From NCBI RefSeq assembly GCF_036195045.1, contig NZ_CP108100.1, forward strand, positions 5,518,001 to 5,582,000: a DNA stretch of 64,000 nt, written 5' to 3'. A program made the translations under genes and the position numbers. This document shows positions 1-9,516 of the stretch, one piece after another. The notes under the pieces are model-generated. The model made no database searches and was not told where the DNA came from. It worked only from the letters and a program-made list of their open reading frames with translations. The stretch is from Streptomyces sp. NBC_00236 (GTDB lineage: Bacteria; Actinomycetota; Actinomycetes; Streptomycetales; Streptomycetaceae). Every line of letters starts with the position of its first letter. Within the stretch, counting starts at the first letter, position 1.

Positions 1-674
1 TCGGCAAGCCGCAGGTGGTCACCAAGCAGATCGACGGCAAGACCCACGAGCCGATCGAGCGCATGACGATCGACTCGCCGGAGGAGCACCTCGGCGCCAT
101 CACCCAGCTCATGGCGACCCGCAAGGGCCGCATGGAGACCATGACGAACCACGGTTCGGGCTGGGTCCGCATGGAGTGGATCGTCCCGTCCCGCGGCCTC
201 ATCGGCTTCCGTACGGAGTTCCTGACCCAGACCCGTGGCACGGGCATCGCGCACTCCCTGTTCGAGGGCCACGAGCCGTGGTTCGGCGAGCTGCGCACCC
301 GTCACAACGGCTCGCTGGTCGCGGACCGCGCGGGCGTCGTGACGCCGTTCGCGATGGTCAACCTCCAGGAGCGGGGTGTCATCTTCACGGAGGCCACCAC
401 CGAGGTCTACGAGGGCATGATCATCGGTGAGAACTCGCGCGCCGACGACATGGACGTGAACATCACCAAGGAGAAGAAGCTCACCAACATGCGTGCGGCT
501 TCCGCGGACACGACGGAGAACGTCGTGCCCGCCCGCAAGCTCTCGCTCGAGCAGTCGCTGGAGTTCTGCCGCGACGACGAGTGCATCGAGGTCACCCCGG
601 AGACCGTGCGTATCCGCAAGGTCGTCCTGGACCAGAAGGAGCGCGGCCGCTCCGCGTCGCGCGCCAAGCGCTGA
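1..674 (+). CDS. typA: TypA/BipA ribosome-associated GTPase, 3' end only
   Basis: The open frame enters from the left edge, so only the last ~223 residues are visible and no start codon is seen. It encodes the C-terminal half of the translational GTPase TypA/BipA: an EF-G domain V-like part (EERMTIDSPEEHLG-type segment, SRGLIGFRTEFLTQTRGTG) followed by the BipA-specific C-terminal domain (ENSRADDMDVNITKEKKLTNMR). The GTPase domain lies outside the window. BipA binds ribosomes and aids 50S assembly under stress; that role is family knowledge. A perfect hairpin 9 nt after the stop ends the unit. Finding typA immediately before a permease-first oligopeptide importer is one reason for calling that importer bldK. 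Confidence 0.95.
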   Translation, partial: GKPQVVTKQIDGKTHEPIERMTIDSPEEHLGAITQLMATRKGRMETMTNHGSGWVRMEWIVPSRGLIGFRTEFLTQTRGTGIAHSLFEGHEPWFGELRTRHNGSLVADRAGVVTPFAMVNLQERGVIFTEATTEVYEGMIIGENSRADDMDVNITKEKKLTNMRAASADTTENVVPARKLSLEQSLEFCRDDECIEVTPETVRIRKVVLDQKERGRSASRAKR

Positions 675-682
675 TCGTACGA

Positions 683-723
683 GGAAGGCCCGGTTCCGCG
701 ACTGTCGCGGAACCGGGCCTTCC
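683..723 (+). terminator. Rho-independent-type terminator of typA
   Basis: An 18-bp perfect inverted repeat (arms 683-700 and 706-723, 5-nt loop) lies 9 nt after the typA stop. There is no U tract, which is common for Streptomyces terminators. Confidence 0.85.
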
Positions 724-1289
724 CCGTGTGCGGCTCCCGCCGTACACAGCGCCGTCGGGGCGCTCTTGAGGCCCGCCGACGGGGCCCGAGGCCCGGGTCG
801 GTGAATCCGGCCGGGAATGACCCGAAACGCGCCCTGCGGGTACCTCTGGGCCCTCGTCGTCGACGGCCGAGGAGAAGCGGGAGAACCTCGCGCCCGGCAA
901 CTCCGTTCCCGCGTCCCGCGACGGCGCCGAACGCGTGCCGCGCGACCGTTCTGCGCAACCTGTTTTCTTTCGTCAGACGTCCGGATATCGGGCGCTGTTC
1001 ACCGGACCACGTGTTAACAGTCCGTTTCGGGTGTGTCTGTCTAGGATCCCTTTGTCCGAATTTCGGCCATTCAAGGCTTCCCTATGTTGTCAAACCGAGA
1101 CCCTTTAAGTGTGGTTTACAGCCCGGTTGTGCTCAATAGTTGGCTCAGTTGAGCTCGGGTCAATGAGGCGCGCACTGGCAGGGTGCCGACTCACGAGCAC
1201 GCCGGGTGTACCGATCAGGCACGTCAGAGATGACGGCGGACGTCGGTGTCTCGCCTGCGGTGAACAAGTGGACTCTTGAGGAGGAACCC
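724..1289. other. Long intergenic region upstream of the bldK-type operon
   Basis: About 565 bases without a supported gene. The right half (about 1010-1150) is clearly less GC-rich than the surroundings and carries short inverted repeats, for example GCTCA-GT-TGAGC at 1143-1154. A TAGGAT box at 1042-1047 could be a -10 element, but no convincing -35 was found at 17-18 nt. It ends in a strong ribosome-binding site (GAGGAGGAA, 1278-1286) that serves the small ORF at 1290. This is presumably the operon promoter region; the start site cannot be fixed by reading. Confidence 0.5.
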
Positions 1290-1361
1290 ATGCGTGGTGC
1301 CATAAGCGCCAACTGGGTCGTGTGCGCGACGCTGATCCCTATGGGGGTCGACCGACCGTGA
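1290..1361 (+). CDS. 23-codon leader ORF, apparent remnant of a binding-protein signal peptide
   Basis: A 23-residue ORF (MRGAISANWVVCATLIPMGV then DRP) with the best ribosome-binding site in this part of the window (GAGGAGGAA, 3 nt upstream). Its TGA overlaps the GTG start of the permease gene as GTGA, so translation of the two should be coupled. The first 14 residues match the start of the second cassette's lipoprotein (MRGATQVKWAACA) in sequence and in the upstream GAGGAGG. This suggests a deletion fused the 5' end of an SBP gene to the permease operon. Whether the peptide itself does anything is unknown; it may simply load ribosomes for bldKA. Confidence 0.6.
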   Translation: MRGAISANWVVCATLIPMGVDRP

Positions 1362-2389
1362 CAAGTCCTGTGCAGATTGATGACGCCGAGGTGTCAGCCC
1401 TCCCGGCGTCCGGGAGCGAGTCGGAGTCCGGTGGACCGGAGGCCAAGCAGGCCGCGGGCCTTTCTCCCGGGCAGCTGATGTGGCGTCGATTCAAGAGGGA
1501 CCGCACCGGAGTCATATCCGCGTGCATCGTCATCTTCTTCTTCGCGGTGGCGATTCTCGCGCCCGTGATCTCGATGCTCTACGGCAAGGATGCCTACACC
1601 CTCTACGGGCAGGACAACCTCGACCTCCTCGACGAGTTCAACATGCCGACGGGCGGGGCGGGCGGCATCTCGGCCGACCACTGGTTCGGCATCGAGCCGA
1701 ACCTCGGCCGCGATGTGTTCATGCAGCTCGTCTACGGCATGCGCACCTCGATCTACACCGCCCTCGCAGCCACCGTCCTGATGGTGCTGATCGGCGTGTT
1801 CATGGGTCTGGTGGGCGGCTACTTCGGCGGCAAGATCGACTACTGGGTCGGCCGGCTGACGGACTTTCTGCTGGGCTTCCCCAGCCAGCTGTTCTTCATC
1901 GCCTCCATGCCGGTCGTCGTCGCCGCGTTCGTCCGCCCCGACGAGGAGACCCCCACCACTCTGCGGGCCATCGCGATCATCATCGTGCTGTCGTTCCTCG
2001 GCTGGATGGGCCTCTCCCGTCTGATCCGTGCGGAAACGCTGACCCTGCGCGAGCGGGAGTTCATCGAGGCCGCCAGGATCTCGGGCGCATCGCCCGCGCG
2101 GATCATCCGCAAGGAACTGATGCCCAACATCATCACGCCTGTCCTCGTGCAGGCCACGCTGCTGCTGCCGTCCACGATTCTCTCCGTGGCGTTCCTCTCC
2201 TTCGTGGGTGTCGGCTTCGTCGAACCCACCCCGGACTGGGGACGGATGTTCGCCATCGGCGCGGACATCTACGAGCAGGACCCGGTCTACATGCTGTTCC
2301 CGGGTGTCGCCATGGTCGTCTTCGTGGTGGCGTTCAACCTCCTCGGCGACTCCGTCCGAGACGCGTTCGACCCCAAGTCCGGACGCTGA
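1358..2389 (+). CDS. bldKA: Oligopeptide ABC importer permease, DppC/OppC type (BldKA)
   Basis: Membrane-spanning subunit of a family-5 peptide importer. A cytosolic N-terminus of ~45 residues is followed by an OppC_N-type first helix (VISACIVIFFFAVAILAPVI), a large loop and a BPD_transp_1 domain with the EAA loop (EAARISGASPARIIRKELMP) that docks the ATPase. GTG at 1358 is chosen because it overlaps the upstream small ORF (GTGA) and follows GGGGG; an in-frame GTG at 1322 would add 12 atypical residues. First gene of the order permease-SBP-permease-ATPase-ATPase, which is that of bldKABCDE in S. coelicolor, where bldKA also follows typA. BldK imports an oligopeptide signal needed for aerial growth; the symbol rests on order and neighbourhood. 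Confidence 0.82.
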   Translation: MTSPVQIDDAEVSALPASGSESESGGPEAKQAAGLSPGQLMWRRFKRDRTGVISACIVIFFFAVAILAPVISMLYGKDAYTLYGQDNLDLLDEFNMPTGGAGGISADHWFGIEPNLGRDVFMQLVYGMRTSIYTALAATVLMVLIGVFMGLVGGYFGGKIDYWVGRLTDFLLGFPSQLFFIASMPVVVAAFVRPDEETPTTLRAIAIIIVLSFLGWMGLSRLIRAETLTLREREFIEAARISGASPARIIRKELMPNIITPVLVQATLLLPSTILSVAFLSFVGVGFVEPTPDWGRMFAIGADIYEQDPVYMLFPGVAMVVFVVAFNLLGDSVRDAFDPKSGR

Positions 2390-2497
2390 AGCTTCCGTCC
2401 CCCCGCGGATGGGGTAGCTGTCACCCGGACGCCGGCCAGGGCCGGATGCGCCAGGCAGCTCAGTTGGATCACTACTGACAGATAGGTACTCATCGTC

Positions 2498-4300
2498 ATG
2501 AGCATCTTTGGTACGCGCCAGATGCGCGCCGCGGTCATCGCGGTGGCAGCCGGTTCGTTGGTGCTGACCGCATGCGGCGGCAGCGACAACGACAACAACA
2601 GCAAGGCCAAGACGAAGACGCAGGAAGACGCTGCCAAGCAGTCCTCCGCCGTCATCATGGGTGACGCGAAGGCGTCCACCGGTCCTGCGGCCGAGGTGCC
2701 CGGCGCCAAGCCCGGCGGCACCATGACGGTCTACCAGGAGGCGGACTTCTCGCACCTGGACCCGGGCCAGAGCTACGTCAGCGACGCCAAGCAGCTGGAC
2801 CGGCTGCTCCAGCGCGGTCTGACGCAGTACCAGGAGGACGACAACGGCCAGCTCACCGTGGTCGGTGACCTCGCCACCGACTCCGGCAAGGTGACCGACG
2901 GCGGTAAGACCTGGACTTACACGCTCAAGGACAACCTCAAGGACGAGAACGGCAACGTGATCGACTCGTCCGACATCCGTCACACGATCGAGCGCCTGTA
3001 CGCGTCGTTCATCACCGACGGCCCGATCTACATCCAGAACTGGCTGTCCGGCTCGGGCACCACGTACCGCAAGGCTCTGCCGGACGGTCCGTACAAGGGC
3101 AAGCACCTGCCGGACTCGGTCCTGGCGACCCCGGACGCGAAGACCGTCGTCTTCAAGTTCAAGGACGCGCAGCCCGACCTCGGTCAGGCGCTGGCGATGC
3201 CCGGCTACTCCGTGGTGCCGAAGGAGACGGACACCAAGGAGAAGTACGACACGGACCCGGTCGCGACCGGCCCGTACAAGATCGCCGAGTTCAAGCCCGG
3301 CAAGTCGATGAAGCTCGTCAAGAACACGAACTGGGACCCGGCGACCGACTCGGTCCGTCACCAGTACGTCGACGGCTTCAACATCGAGTACAACCACGAC
3401 GACGACGACCAGACCAAGACCCTCCTGGCCGACCGTGGCGAGGCCAAGAACGCCGTGATGTTCACGGGTCAGGTCGCCACCAACCAGGTGAGCAAGGTCG
3501 TGGGCGACGCCGCCGCGATGAAGCGCACGATCCAGGGCTACGCCCCGTACGTGTGGCAGCTCAACTTCAACCTCGACCGCATGACGGACAAGAAGGTCCG
3601 TGACGCGATCACCTACGCGATGCCGAACGCGCAGCTCTACAAGCTCGACGGTGGCGCCTACGGCGGTGAGACCGCGACCGGTCTGATGGCCCCGACGGTT
3701 CCGGGCTACGAGAAGGGTTACGACCCCTTCGGCAAGCTCAAGAAGCCCAACGGTGACGTCGCCAAGGCCAAGGAGCTCATCAAGGAAGCCGGCGCCGAGG
3801 GCAAGAAGGTCATCTACGCCTACGGCAACACCCCGGTCCGCCAGCAGCAGGCCGTCCTGATCTCCAAGCGCCTTGAGGAGATCGGTCTCAAGGTCGTCAA
3901 GAAGGAGATCGACTCCGCCACCTGGTACGAGCAGGTCGGCAAGGTCAAGAACGGTCTCGACCTGTACATGACCGGTTGGGGCCAGGACTGGCCGGCGGCT
4001 TCCACCGTCATCCCGCCGTCCTACGACGGTACCCAGCTGCAGGACGGTTCCTCCGTCTACTCGCACATCAACGACCCCAAGGTCAACGCCGAGATCGCTC
4101 GCATCATGAAGATCACGGACCCGGCCGAGGCCCAGAAGGCCTGGACCGCGCTGCACCACGACATCGTGGAGCGCATCAACCCGGCTGCCCCGATCTACTT
4201 CACCAAGGTGTTCCAGATCTTCGGCTCCAACGTCGGTGGTCTGCGGTACTCCAGTGACGCCAGCTACGTCGACGTCACGCGTCTGTTCCTGAAGAAGTAG
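2498..4300 (+). CDS. bldKB: Oligopeptide-binding lipoprotein of ABC importer (BldKB)
   Basis: 600-residue family-5 solute-binding protein. A lipoprotein signal (MRAAVIAVAAGSLVLTAC, lipobox LTAC with Cys at 26) is followed by an Asp/Lys/Thr-rich linker and the SBP_bac_5 fold (start TMTVYQEADFSHLDP). It would sit lipid-anchored outside the membrane and hand peptides to the two permeases. The ATG at 2498 is the only start giving a proper signal peptide; only a weak AGG lies upstream. It is 108 nt behind the first permease, and a strong hairpin follows, a usual arrangement for raising SBP output over the membrane subunits. The length and second position fit BldKB. Confidence 0.85.
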   Translation: MSIFGTRQMRAAVIAVAAGSLVLTACGGSDNDNNSKAKTKTQEDAAKQSSAVIMGDAKASTGPAAEVPGAKPGGTMTVYQEADFSHLDPGQSYVSDAKQLDRLLQRGLTQYQEDDNGQLTVVGDLATDSGKVTDGGKTWTYTLKDNLKDENGNVIDSSDIRHTIERLYASFITDGPIYIQNWLSGSGTTYRKALPDGPYKGKHLPDSVLATPDAKTVVFKFKDAQPDLGQALAMPGYSVVPKETDTKEKYDTDPVATGPYKIAEFKPGKSMKLVKNTNWDPATDSVRHQYVDGFNIEYNHDDDDQTKTLLADRGEAKNAVMFTGQVATNQVSKVVGDAAAMKRTIQGYAPYVWQLNFNLDRMTDKKVRDAITYAMPNAQLYKLDGGAYGGETATGLMAPTVPGYEKGYDPFGKLKKPNGDVAKAKELIKEAGAEGKKVIYAYGNTPVRQQQAVLISKRLEEIGLKVVKKEIDSATWYEQVGKVKNGLDLYMTGWGQDWPAASTVIPPSYDGTQLQDGSSVYSHINDPKVNAEIARIMKITDPAEAQKAWTALHHDIVERINPAAPIYFTKVFQIFGSNVGGLRYSSDASYVDVTRLFLKK

Positions 4301-4317
4301 CAACCCGCACAGGCCGA

Positions 4318-4357
4318 TCCCGGGGGTGCGCACACGGCGGAGCGCGCACCCCCGGGA
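4318..4357 (+). terminator. Intercistronic hairpin between SBP and second permease
   Basis: A perfect 14-bp stem (4318-4331 with 4344-4357) and 12-nt loop. Its position inside an operon suggests partial termination or 3'-end protection of the SBP message rather than full termination. Confidence 0.65.
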
Positions 4358-4416
4358 CCTCAGGCCCTCTCCTGATGTCCCCCTCATTGCCGCCGTCCTG
4401 AGAGCAGCGACCAGCC

Positions 4417-5394
4417 ATGCTTCGATTCCTCACTCGCCGGACGCTCGGCGCAGTCCTGACACTTTTCCTGATCAGTGCCGTCACGTACTTCATGTTCTTC
4501 GCCATCCCGCAGGACCCCGCACTGCTCGCATGTGGAAAGAACTGCACCCCGGACGCCCTGAAGGTCATTCACACGAACCTCGGCCTGGACCAGCCCGTGG
4601 CGGTCCAGTTCTGGCACTACATGGTCGGCATCTTCGCCGGTCGCGACCTTCCCGTGGGTGAGTGCGCGGCCCCTTGCTTCGGTATCTCCTTCGACAGCGG
4701 GCAGCCGGTGTGGGACACGATCATCGACCGTCTCCCGCTGACGCTCTCCCTCTCCGCCGGCGGACTCGTCGTCTTCCTCGTGGTGGGTCTGGGTCTGGGC
4801 ATGCTCGCTGCCTGGAAGAAGGGCACGAAGGTCGACAAGACGGTCAGCTCGGCCTCGCTCGTGCTGAGCTCCCTGCAGATCTACTTCCTCGGCCCGGTCG
4901 TCCTCGGGATCTTCGTCTACAGCACGGGTTGGCTGGACAAGCCCAAGTACGTGCCGCTGACGGAGAGTTTCAGTGGCTGGTTCATGGGTCTGCTGATCCC
5001 GTGGCTCGTCATGTCGGTCATCTTCACGGCTCAGTACACGCGTATGTCGCGCTCGTCGATGATCGAGCAGTTGCAGGAAGAGCACGTCAAGGCGGCCCGC
5101 GCGAAGGGCATGACGAGTCGTTTCGTCTTCTTCCGCTACGCCTGGCGCGGTTCGCTCATCCCGATCGTCACCATCATCGGTATGGACATGGGTGCGCTCT
5201 TCGGTGGCGCCATGGTCACCGAACTCACCTTCGGTCTGGCCGGAGTCGGCCGCCTCGCCCGCGACTCCGTGGTCCTCAAGGACCTCCCGCTGACCATGGG
5301 CGTGCTGATCTTCAGCGCCGCCTTCATCCTGTTGTTCAACGTCATCGTGGACGCCGCGTACGCGTTCATCGATCCGCGCGTGCGTCTGTCCTAG
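4417..5394 (+). CDS. bldKC: Oligopeptide ABC importer permease, DppB/OppB type (BldKC)
   Basis: 325-residue partner permease. It has the DppB layout: a short N-terminal helix (LGAVLTLFLISAVTYFMFF), an extracytoplasmic segment of about 80 residues, then a BPD_transp_1 domain with the EAA loop (HVKAARAKGMTSRFVFFRYAWR-type, about residues 228-250). The extracytoplasmic segment has four Cys (CGKNCTPD and ECAAPC), unusual for the family and possibly disulphide-forming. It forms the channel with the first permease. The gene begins 116 nt after the SBP and ends 10 nt before the ATPase start, so the last three genes are tightly linked. Confidence 0.84.
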   Translation: MLRFLTRRTLGAVLTLFLISAVTYFMFFAIPQDPALLACGKNCTPDALKVIHTNLGLDQPVAVQFWHYMVGIFAGRDLPVGECAAPCFGISFDSGQPVWDTIIDRLPLTLSLSAGGLVVFLVVGLGLGMLAAWKKGTKVDKTVSSASLVLSSLQIYFLGPVVLGIFVYSTGWLDKPKYVPLTESFSGWFMGLLIPWLVMSVIFTAQYTRMSRSSMIEQLQEEHVKAARAKGMTSRFVFFRYAWRGSLIPIVTIIGMDMGALFGGAMVTELTFGLAGVGRLARDSVVLKDLPLTMGVLIFSAAFILLFNVIVDAAYAFIDPRVRLS

Positions 5395-5404
5395 GAGTAC
5401 GACC

Positions 5405-6469
5405 GTGACCACACTCACCAAGACCGAGGACTCGCCCGCACCCTCCTCGTCCGGAGCCTTCCTGTCGGTGCGGGACCTGAGGGTCCAGTTCTCCACCGAG
5501 GACGGCATCGTCAAAGCCGTGGACGGGCTTTCGTTCGACCTGGAGCGCGGGCAGACGCTCGGTATCGTCGGCGAGTCGGGTTCCGGCAAGTCGGTGACCA
5601 ACCTGAGCATCCTGGGGCTGCACAACCGGCGCAGCACCCAGGTCTCGGGCGAGATCGTGCTGGACGGCCAGGAGATCACCGGCGCTTCTGACAAGCAGCT
5701 CCAGACGCTCCGCGGCAACAAGATGGCGATGATCTTCCAGGACGCGCTGACCGCGCTCTCGCCGTACTACACGGTGGGCCGGCAGATCGCGGAGCCGTAC
5801 ATCAAGCACACGGGTGCCTCCAAGAAGGAGGCGCGTGCGCGGGCGATCGAGATGCTCGGCAAGGTCGGCATCCCCGACCCGAAGAACCGGGTCGACGACT
5901 ACCCGCACCAGTTCTCCGGCGGTATGCGCCAGCGCGCCATGATCGCGATGTCGCTGGTCTGCAACCCCGAACTGCTGATCGCCGACGAGCCGACGACGGC
6001 CCTGGACGTCACCGTCCAGGCGCAGATCCTCGATCTGCTCAAGGACCTTCAGCAGGAGTTCGGTTCGGCGATCATCCTGATCACCCACGACCTCGGCGTC
6101 GTCGCGAACACCGTCGACGACCTGCTGGTGATGTACGCGGGCCGGGCCGTCGAGCGCGGCACCGTGCGTGAGGTGCTCAAGACTCCGGAGCACCCGTACA
6201 CCTGGGGCCTGCTCGGCTCGATGCCGCGGCTCTCCCAGGACGTGGGCTCGGAACTGACACCGATCCCGGGGTCGCCGCCCAGCCTGCTGAACCCGCCGTC
6301 GGGCTGCGCGTTCAATCCGAGGTGCTCGTTCGTCGACATCGTCGACGGGAGCGGCCGCTGCGTGAACGAGCGACCCCTGCTTCCGGAGGGGCGCGGCTCT
6401 GCCTGCCACCTCACCGGCGAGCAGAAGCAGCAGGTTTTCATCGAGACGATTCAGCCCCGGCTGGGCTGA
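5405..6469 (+). CDS. bldKD: Oligopeptide ABC importer ATPase, DppD/OppD type (BldKD)
   Basis: 354-residue ATPase that powers the importer on the cytosolic side. Walker A GESGSGKS (56-63), signature FSGGMRQR (170-177), Walker B LLIADEPT (190-197), H-loop His 228. The C-terminal oligo_HPY extension holds a Cys cluster ([10 protein letters not shown]) of the kind that binds Fe-S in related DppD proteins. It starts at GTG 5405, with GGAG overlapping the stop of the preceding permease gene. It pairs with the next gene to form the heterodimer. Confidence 0.88.
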   Translation: MTTLTKTEDSPAPSSSGAFLSVRDLRVQFSTEDGIVKAVDGLSFDLERGQTLGIVGESGSGKSVTNLSILGLHNRRSTQVSGEIVLDGQEITGASDKQLQTLRGNKMAMIFQDALTALSPYYTVGRQIAEPYIKHTGASKKEARARAIEMLGKVGIPDPKNRVDDYPHQFSGGMRQRAMIAMSLVCNPELLIADEPTTALDVTVQAQILDLLKDLQQEFGSAIILITHDLGVVANTVDDLLVMYAGRAVERGTVREVLKTPEHPYTWGLLGSMPRLSQDVGSELTPIPGSPPSLLNPPSGCAFNPRCSFVDIVDGSGRCVNERPLLPEGRGSACHLTGEQKQQVFIETIQPRLG

Positions 6470-6488
6470 TGTACCGGCAACTGGGGCT

Positions 6489-7622
6489 ATGACCATGAGC
6501 GAGAACAAGAGCAACACCGCCGGTCCGGACACGGCTCAGGCGCAGCGGGAGCCGGATGTCTCGGAACCGCTCCTGAGCGTGAAGGGCCTGACCAAGCACT
6601 TCCCGATCTACGGCGGATTTCCCTTCAAGCGGCAGGTCGGTGCGGTCCAGGCCGTCGACGGCGTGACGCTGGACGTGTACCCGGGCGAGTCCCTCGGTCT
6701 GGTGGGTGAATCGGGCTGTGGCAAGTCGACCACGGGCCGGCTGCTGACCCGGCTGATGGAGCCGACCCGCGGCACGATCACCTACAACGGCCAGGACATC
6801 TCCCACGCCAGCCGTAGGCAGCTTGCGCCGATCCGGTCCGAGATCCAGATGATCTTCCAGGACCCGTACGCCTCGCTGAACCCGCGGCAGACGGTCGGAA
6901 CGATCATCTCGGGGCCGATGGAGGTCAACGGGATCAACCCGCCCGGAGGCCGTGAGGCACGGGTGCGGGAGCTGCTGGAGACGGTCGGGCTCAACCCGGA
7001 GCACTACAACCGCTTCCCGCACGAGTTCTCCGGGGGCCAGCGTCAGCGCATCGGTGTTGCCCGCGCGCTCGCGCTCAACCCCAAGATCATCATCGCGGAC
7101 GAGCCGGTCTCGGCGCTCGACGTGTCGATCCAGGCGCAGGTCATCAACCTGCTCCAGGAGCTTCAGCGTGAGCTGAACATCGCGTTCGTGTTCATCGCGC
7201 ACGACCTCGCGATCGTCCGGCACTTCTCGCAGCGCATCGCGGTGATGTACCTGGGCAAGGTGGTGGAGGTCGCCGACCGCGACTCCCTGTACAACGCCCC
7301 GCGCCACCCGTACACGCACGCGCTGCTGTCGGCGGTGCCGAACGCGGACCTGGACGCGGACAAGACGGAGCGGATCCGGCTCTTCGGAGACGTGCCGTCG
7401 CCGATCATGCCGCCGTCCGGCTGCCGCTTCCGGACCCGCTGCTGGAAGGCGCAGGACAAGTGCGCGACGGAGGAGCCTCCGCTGGTGCAGCTCTCGGGTG
7501 CCCGTGAGGGCCACCTGACGGCCTGCCACTTCCCGGAGGAGCCGACCACGGAGAAGACCGGCCCGGACGTCGTTCTCGACCCCGCGCTGATCGCTCTGGA
7601 GAAGGACGCGGAAACGAAGTAG
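6489..7622 (+). CDS. bldKE: Oligopeptide ABC importer ATPase, DppF/OppF type (BldKE)
   Basis: 377-residue second ATPase. Walker A GESGCGKS (about 73-80), signature FSGGQRQR, Walker [13 protein letters not shown]-loop IAHDLA, and a C-terminal [14 protein letters not shown] cysteine cluster. Two Met starts are possible, 6489 and 6495; GGGG at 6483-6486 is better spaced for 6495. It lies 19 nt behind the partner ATPase and a GGAA-loop terminator closes the operon. The acidic tail after residue 350 is low-complexity. Confidence 0.87.
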   Translation: MTMSENKSNTAGPDTAQAQREPDVSEPLLSVKGLTKHFPIYGGFPFKRQVGAVQAVDGVTLDVYPGESLGLVGESGCGKSTTGRLLTRLMEPTRGTITYNGQDISHASRRQLAPIRSEIQMIFQDPYASLNPRQTVGTIISGPMEVNGINPPGGREARVRELLETVGLNPEHYNRFPHEFSGGQRQRIGVARALALNPKIIIADEPVSALDVSIQAQVINLLQELQRELNIAFVFIAHDLAIVRHFSQRIAVMYLGKVVEVADRDSLYNAPRHPYTHALLSAVPNADLDADKTERIRLFGDVPSPIMPPSGCRFRTRCWKAQDKCATEEPPLVQLSGAREGHLTACHFPEEPTTEKTGPDVVLDPALIALEKDAETK

Positions 7623-7649
7623 CAGGACCCTCCGGCGAAGCCGGGAGCT

Positions 7650-7683
7650 CGGGTGCCGGGACGCGGAAGCGTCCCGGCACCCG
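7650..7683 (+). terminator. Terminator of the first peptide importer operon
   Basis: A 15-bp perfect stem capped by a GGAA tetraloop (7665-7668), 27 nt after the stop. It also separates the converging MFS gene. Confidence 0.88.
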
Positions 7684-7726
7684 TTCGCGTTTCCGGGGCC
7701 TCGCGGAGGGAAAACGGGCGGCTCGG

Positions 7727-9031
7727 TCATCCCGCTGTCACGGAGGCTTCGGGAGCGGCGGGTTGTGGGGGAGTGCCGTCCGGCTTCGCGGGGGCGGACG
7801 GTGTGCGGTAGGCGCGCAGGGGAGCGTGGGTCGCGGCCACGGCGGCGATCGCCAGGGTGGCGGACAGCCCGCCGACGACCAGGGCGAGTGGCGCGGAGGT
7901 GGCCGATGCCAGCAGGCCACCGCGGAAGTTGCCGAGTTCGGGGCCCGCGACACCGATGACGTGCTCCACCGAGGAGACCCGTCCCCGGTACGCGTCCGGG
8001 GTCTCCAGCTGGACCAGGGCGCTGCGGGTGACGACGGACACGGTGTCGGCGGCGCCCGCCACGGCCAGGCAGCCGAGCGCGAGCCACAAGGGCCCCGCCA
8101 GACCGAAACAGGCCAGCGCCAGGCCCCAGACACCGGCCGCGCACAGCTGAACCAGTCCGCCGCGGCGCCACCGTGTCACCGTGCCGGAGAGCAGACCGGC
8201 CGTGATGCCCCCGACCGCGACGGCCGAGAGGAACAGGCCCAGGGTCTGCGGGTTTCCCTCGAAGCGGATCTCGTTGACCAGCGGGAAGAGCGCGACGGGC
8301 ATGGCGAGCAGCGTGGCGGCCAGGTCGGTGGCCAGCGAGCCCCGCAGCGTCGGCCGGCCGAGGACGGCCCGCCACCCGCCGCGCTCCGGCCGGCGCCGGC
8401 CGGCCGGAGCGCCGGCGCCGTCGGGCCGCATGGCGGGCAGCCGGATCACCGCGAGCATCGAGACCGCCATGGCCACGGCCTGGGCCGCGTACGCGGCAGG
8501 GAAGTCCCAGCGGGCGATGACCAGCCCGGCCACCGCGGGACCGGCCAGCATCGCCGCCTGGAAGGAGATGTTGGTCAGCGCGAGACCGGCCGCCACCTGG
8601 TCGCCCGGCAACAGCCGGACCGGGAAGGTGCGCCGGGCAGGAGCTCCGAGGGCGCCGCAGCTCGTCCCCACCGCGACCAGGGCGAGCAGCAGCAGCACGT
8701 TGCGGTTGTCCGCCAGGGCCTGGGCGCACAGCCCTGCGGCGGCCAGCAGCTGGCCCGCGGTGGTGGCCCGCACCACGGCGCGTCGGTCGACGGTGTCGGC
8801 CAGGGTGCCGCCGAGCAGCCCGAACAGGACGATCGGCAGACCGGTGGCGAGCCCGATGGCACCGGTGCCCACAGGACTGCCGGTCAGCTCCCAGACCTGG
8901 GCCAGCACCGCCACATTGGCTATCTGGCCGCCGAGTTGGGAGACGGAGGTGCCGATCCACAGGTCGCGGAACGGCCGGTTCCCGCGCAGCGGGCGGGTGT
9001 CGAGGAACCGGGGACGGAAACGCCCGCTCAT
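7727..9031 (-). CDS. MFS drug/metabolite exporter, MFS_3/EntS-like
   Basis: 434-residue major facilitator with about 12 hydrophobic segments. It starts at RPLRGNRPFRDLWIGTSVSQ, typical of MFS_3 exporters related to EntS, and has an A-like loop motif between TM2 and TM3 (GGTLADTVDRR). Start 9031 is fixed by the ATGA overlap with the upstream marR stop; the frame remains open upstream but only through the marR gene. Coupling to a MarR regulator suggests efflux induced by a small aromatic or drug-like ligand. Substrate unknown. Confidence 0.82.
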   Translation of the reverse strand: MSGRFRPRFLDTRPLRGNRPFRDLWIGTSVSQLGGQIANVAVLAQVWELTGSPVGTGAIGLATGLPIVLFGLLGGTLADTVDRRAVVRATTAGQLLAAAGLCAQALADNRNVLLLLALVAVGTSCGALGAPARRTFPVRLLPGDQVAAGLALTNISFQAAMLAGPAVAGLVIARWDFPAAYAAQAVAMAVSMLAVIRLPAMRPDGAGAPAGRRRPERGGWRAVLGRPTLRGSLATDLAATLLAMPVALFPLVNEIRFEGNPQTLGLFLSAVAVGGITAGLLSGTVTRWRRGGLVQLCAAGVWGLALACFGLAGPLWLALGCLAVAGAADTVSVVTRSALVQLETPDAYRGRVSSVEHVIGVAGPELGNFRGGLLASATSAPLALVVGGLSATLAIAAVAATHAPLRAYRTPSAPAKPDGTPPQPAAPEASVTAG

Positions 9032-9516
9032 CGCGGTGGCTCGACGAGGTGGTGGAGGAGCCGCTCCCGCATGGACCGGCGTTCCAGCGCTCGCCGTACC
9101 TCCTCGACCACTCCGGTCATGGCGTGCGGGACCTCGTGGTCCAGCTCGGCGACCGTGGCGTGGGTGGCGCGCCACTCCGCCTCCAGGAACGGCACCAGCG
9201 ACCGGCCGCGCTCGGTCAGGCCGATGTACCGGGTGCGGGCGTCGGGCCCGGGTTCGGAGGTGACCAGATCCTCCTTGCGCATGGCGGCGACGGTCTGGCT
9301 GATCGCGGAGTGCGAGCGGTTCAGGGACTTCGCGAGCTCACGGATGGTCAAGGGTCCGGTGTGGGCGAGCCGGATGAGCGGATAGGCGAAGCGGGGCCGT
9401 ACGCCCTCGATGCCGCGCTCGACGTAGACCTGCTCGATCTCGGCGTCCATGGCCGCCAGCAGCTCGTGCAGGGAGTGCCAGGGATCGGGCAACGCTGTGG
9501 GATCAGGTGATGTCAC
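9028..9516 (-). CDS. MarR-family transcriptional regulator
   Basis: 162-residue MarR protein with a winged helix: PLTIRELAKSLNRSHSAISQ is the recognition region and TRYIGLTERG the wing. GTG at 9516 is chosen because a TATATT -10 box (minus strand, 9523-9528) sits 6 nt before it, giving a leaderless message, and because the longer frame upstream is low-complexity Arg/Ser. Its stop overlaps the MFS start (ATGA). A palindromic pair of AGCGCT hexamers flanks the -10 box, so autorepression is likely. Confidence 0.82.
   Translation of the reverse strand: MTSPDPTALPDPWHSLHELLAAMDAEIEQVYVERGIEGVRPRFAYPLIRLAHTGPLTIRELAKSLNRSHSAISQTVAAMRKEDLVTSEPGPDARTRYIGLTERGRSLVPFLEAEWRATHATVAELDHEVPHAMTGVVEEVRRALERRSMRERLLHHLVEPPR

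Noticed and set aside
1394..4387. 997-codon open frame on the minus strand opposite the bldKA/bldKB genes
   Set aside because: It mirrors the third-position G/C bias of the real genes, has no recognisable domain and a composition (Val/Asp/Leu/Gly/Arg) typical of antisense frames in GC-rich DNA.
6438..8960. 840-codon minus-strand frame across bldKE and the MFS gene
   Set aside because: Shadow frame; the MFS protein itself is in another frame with clear helices.
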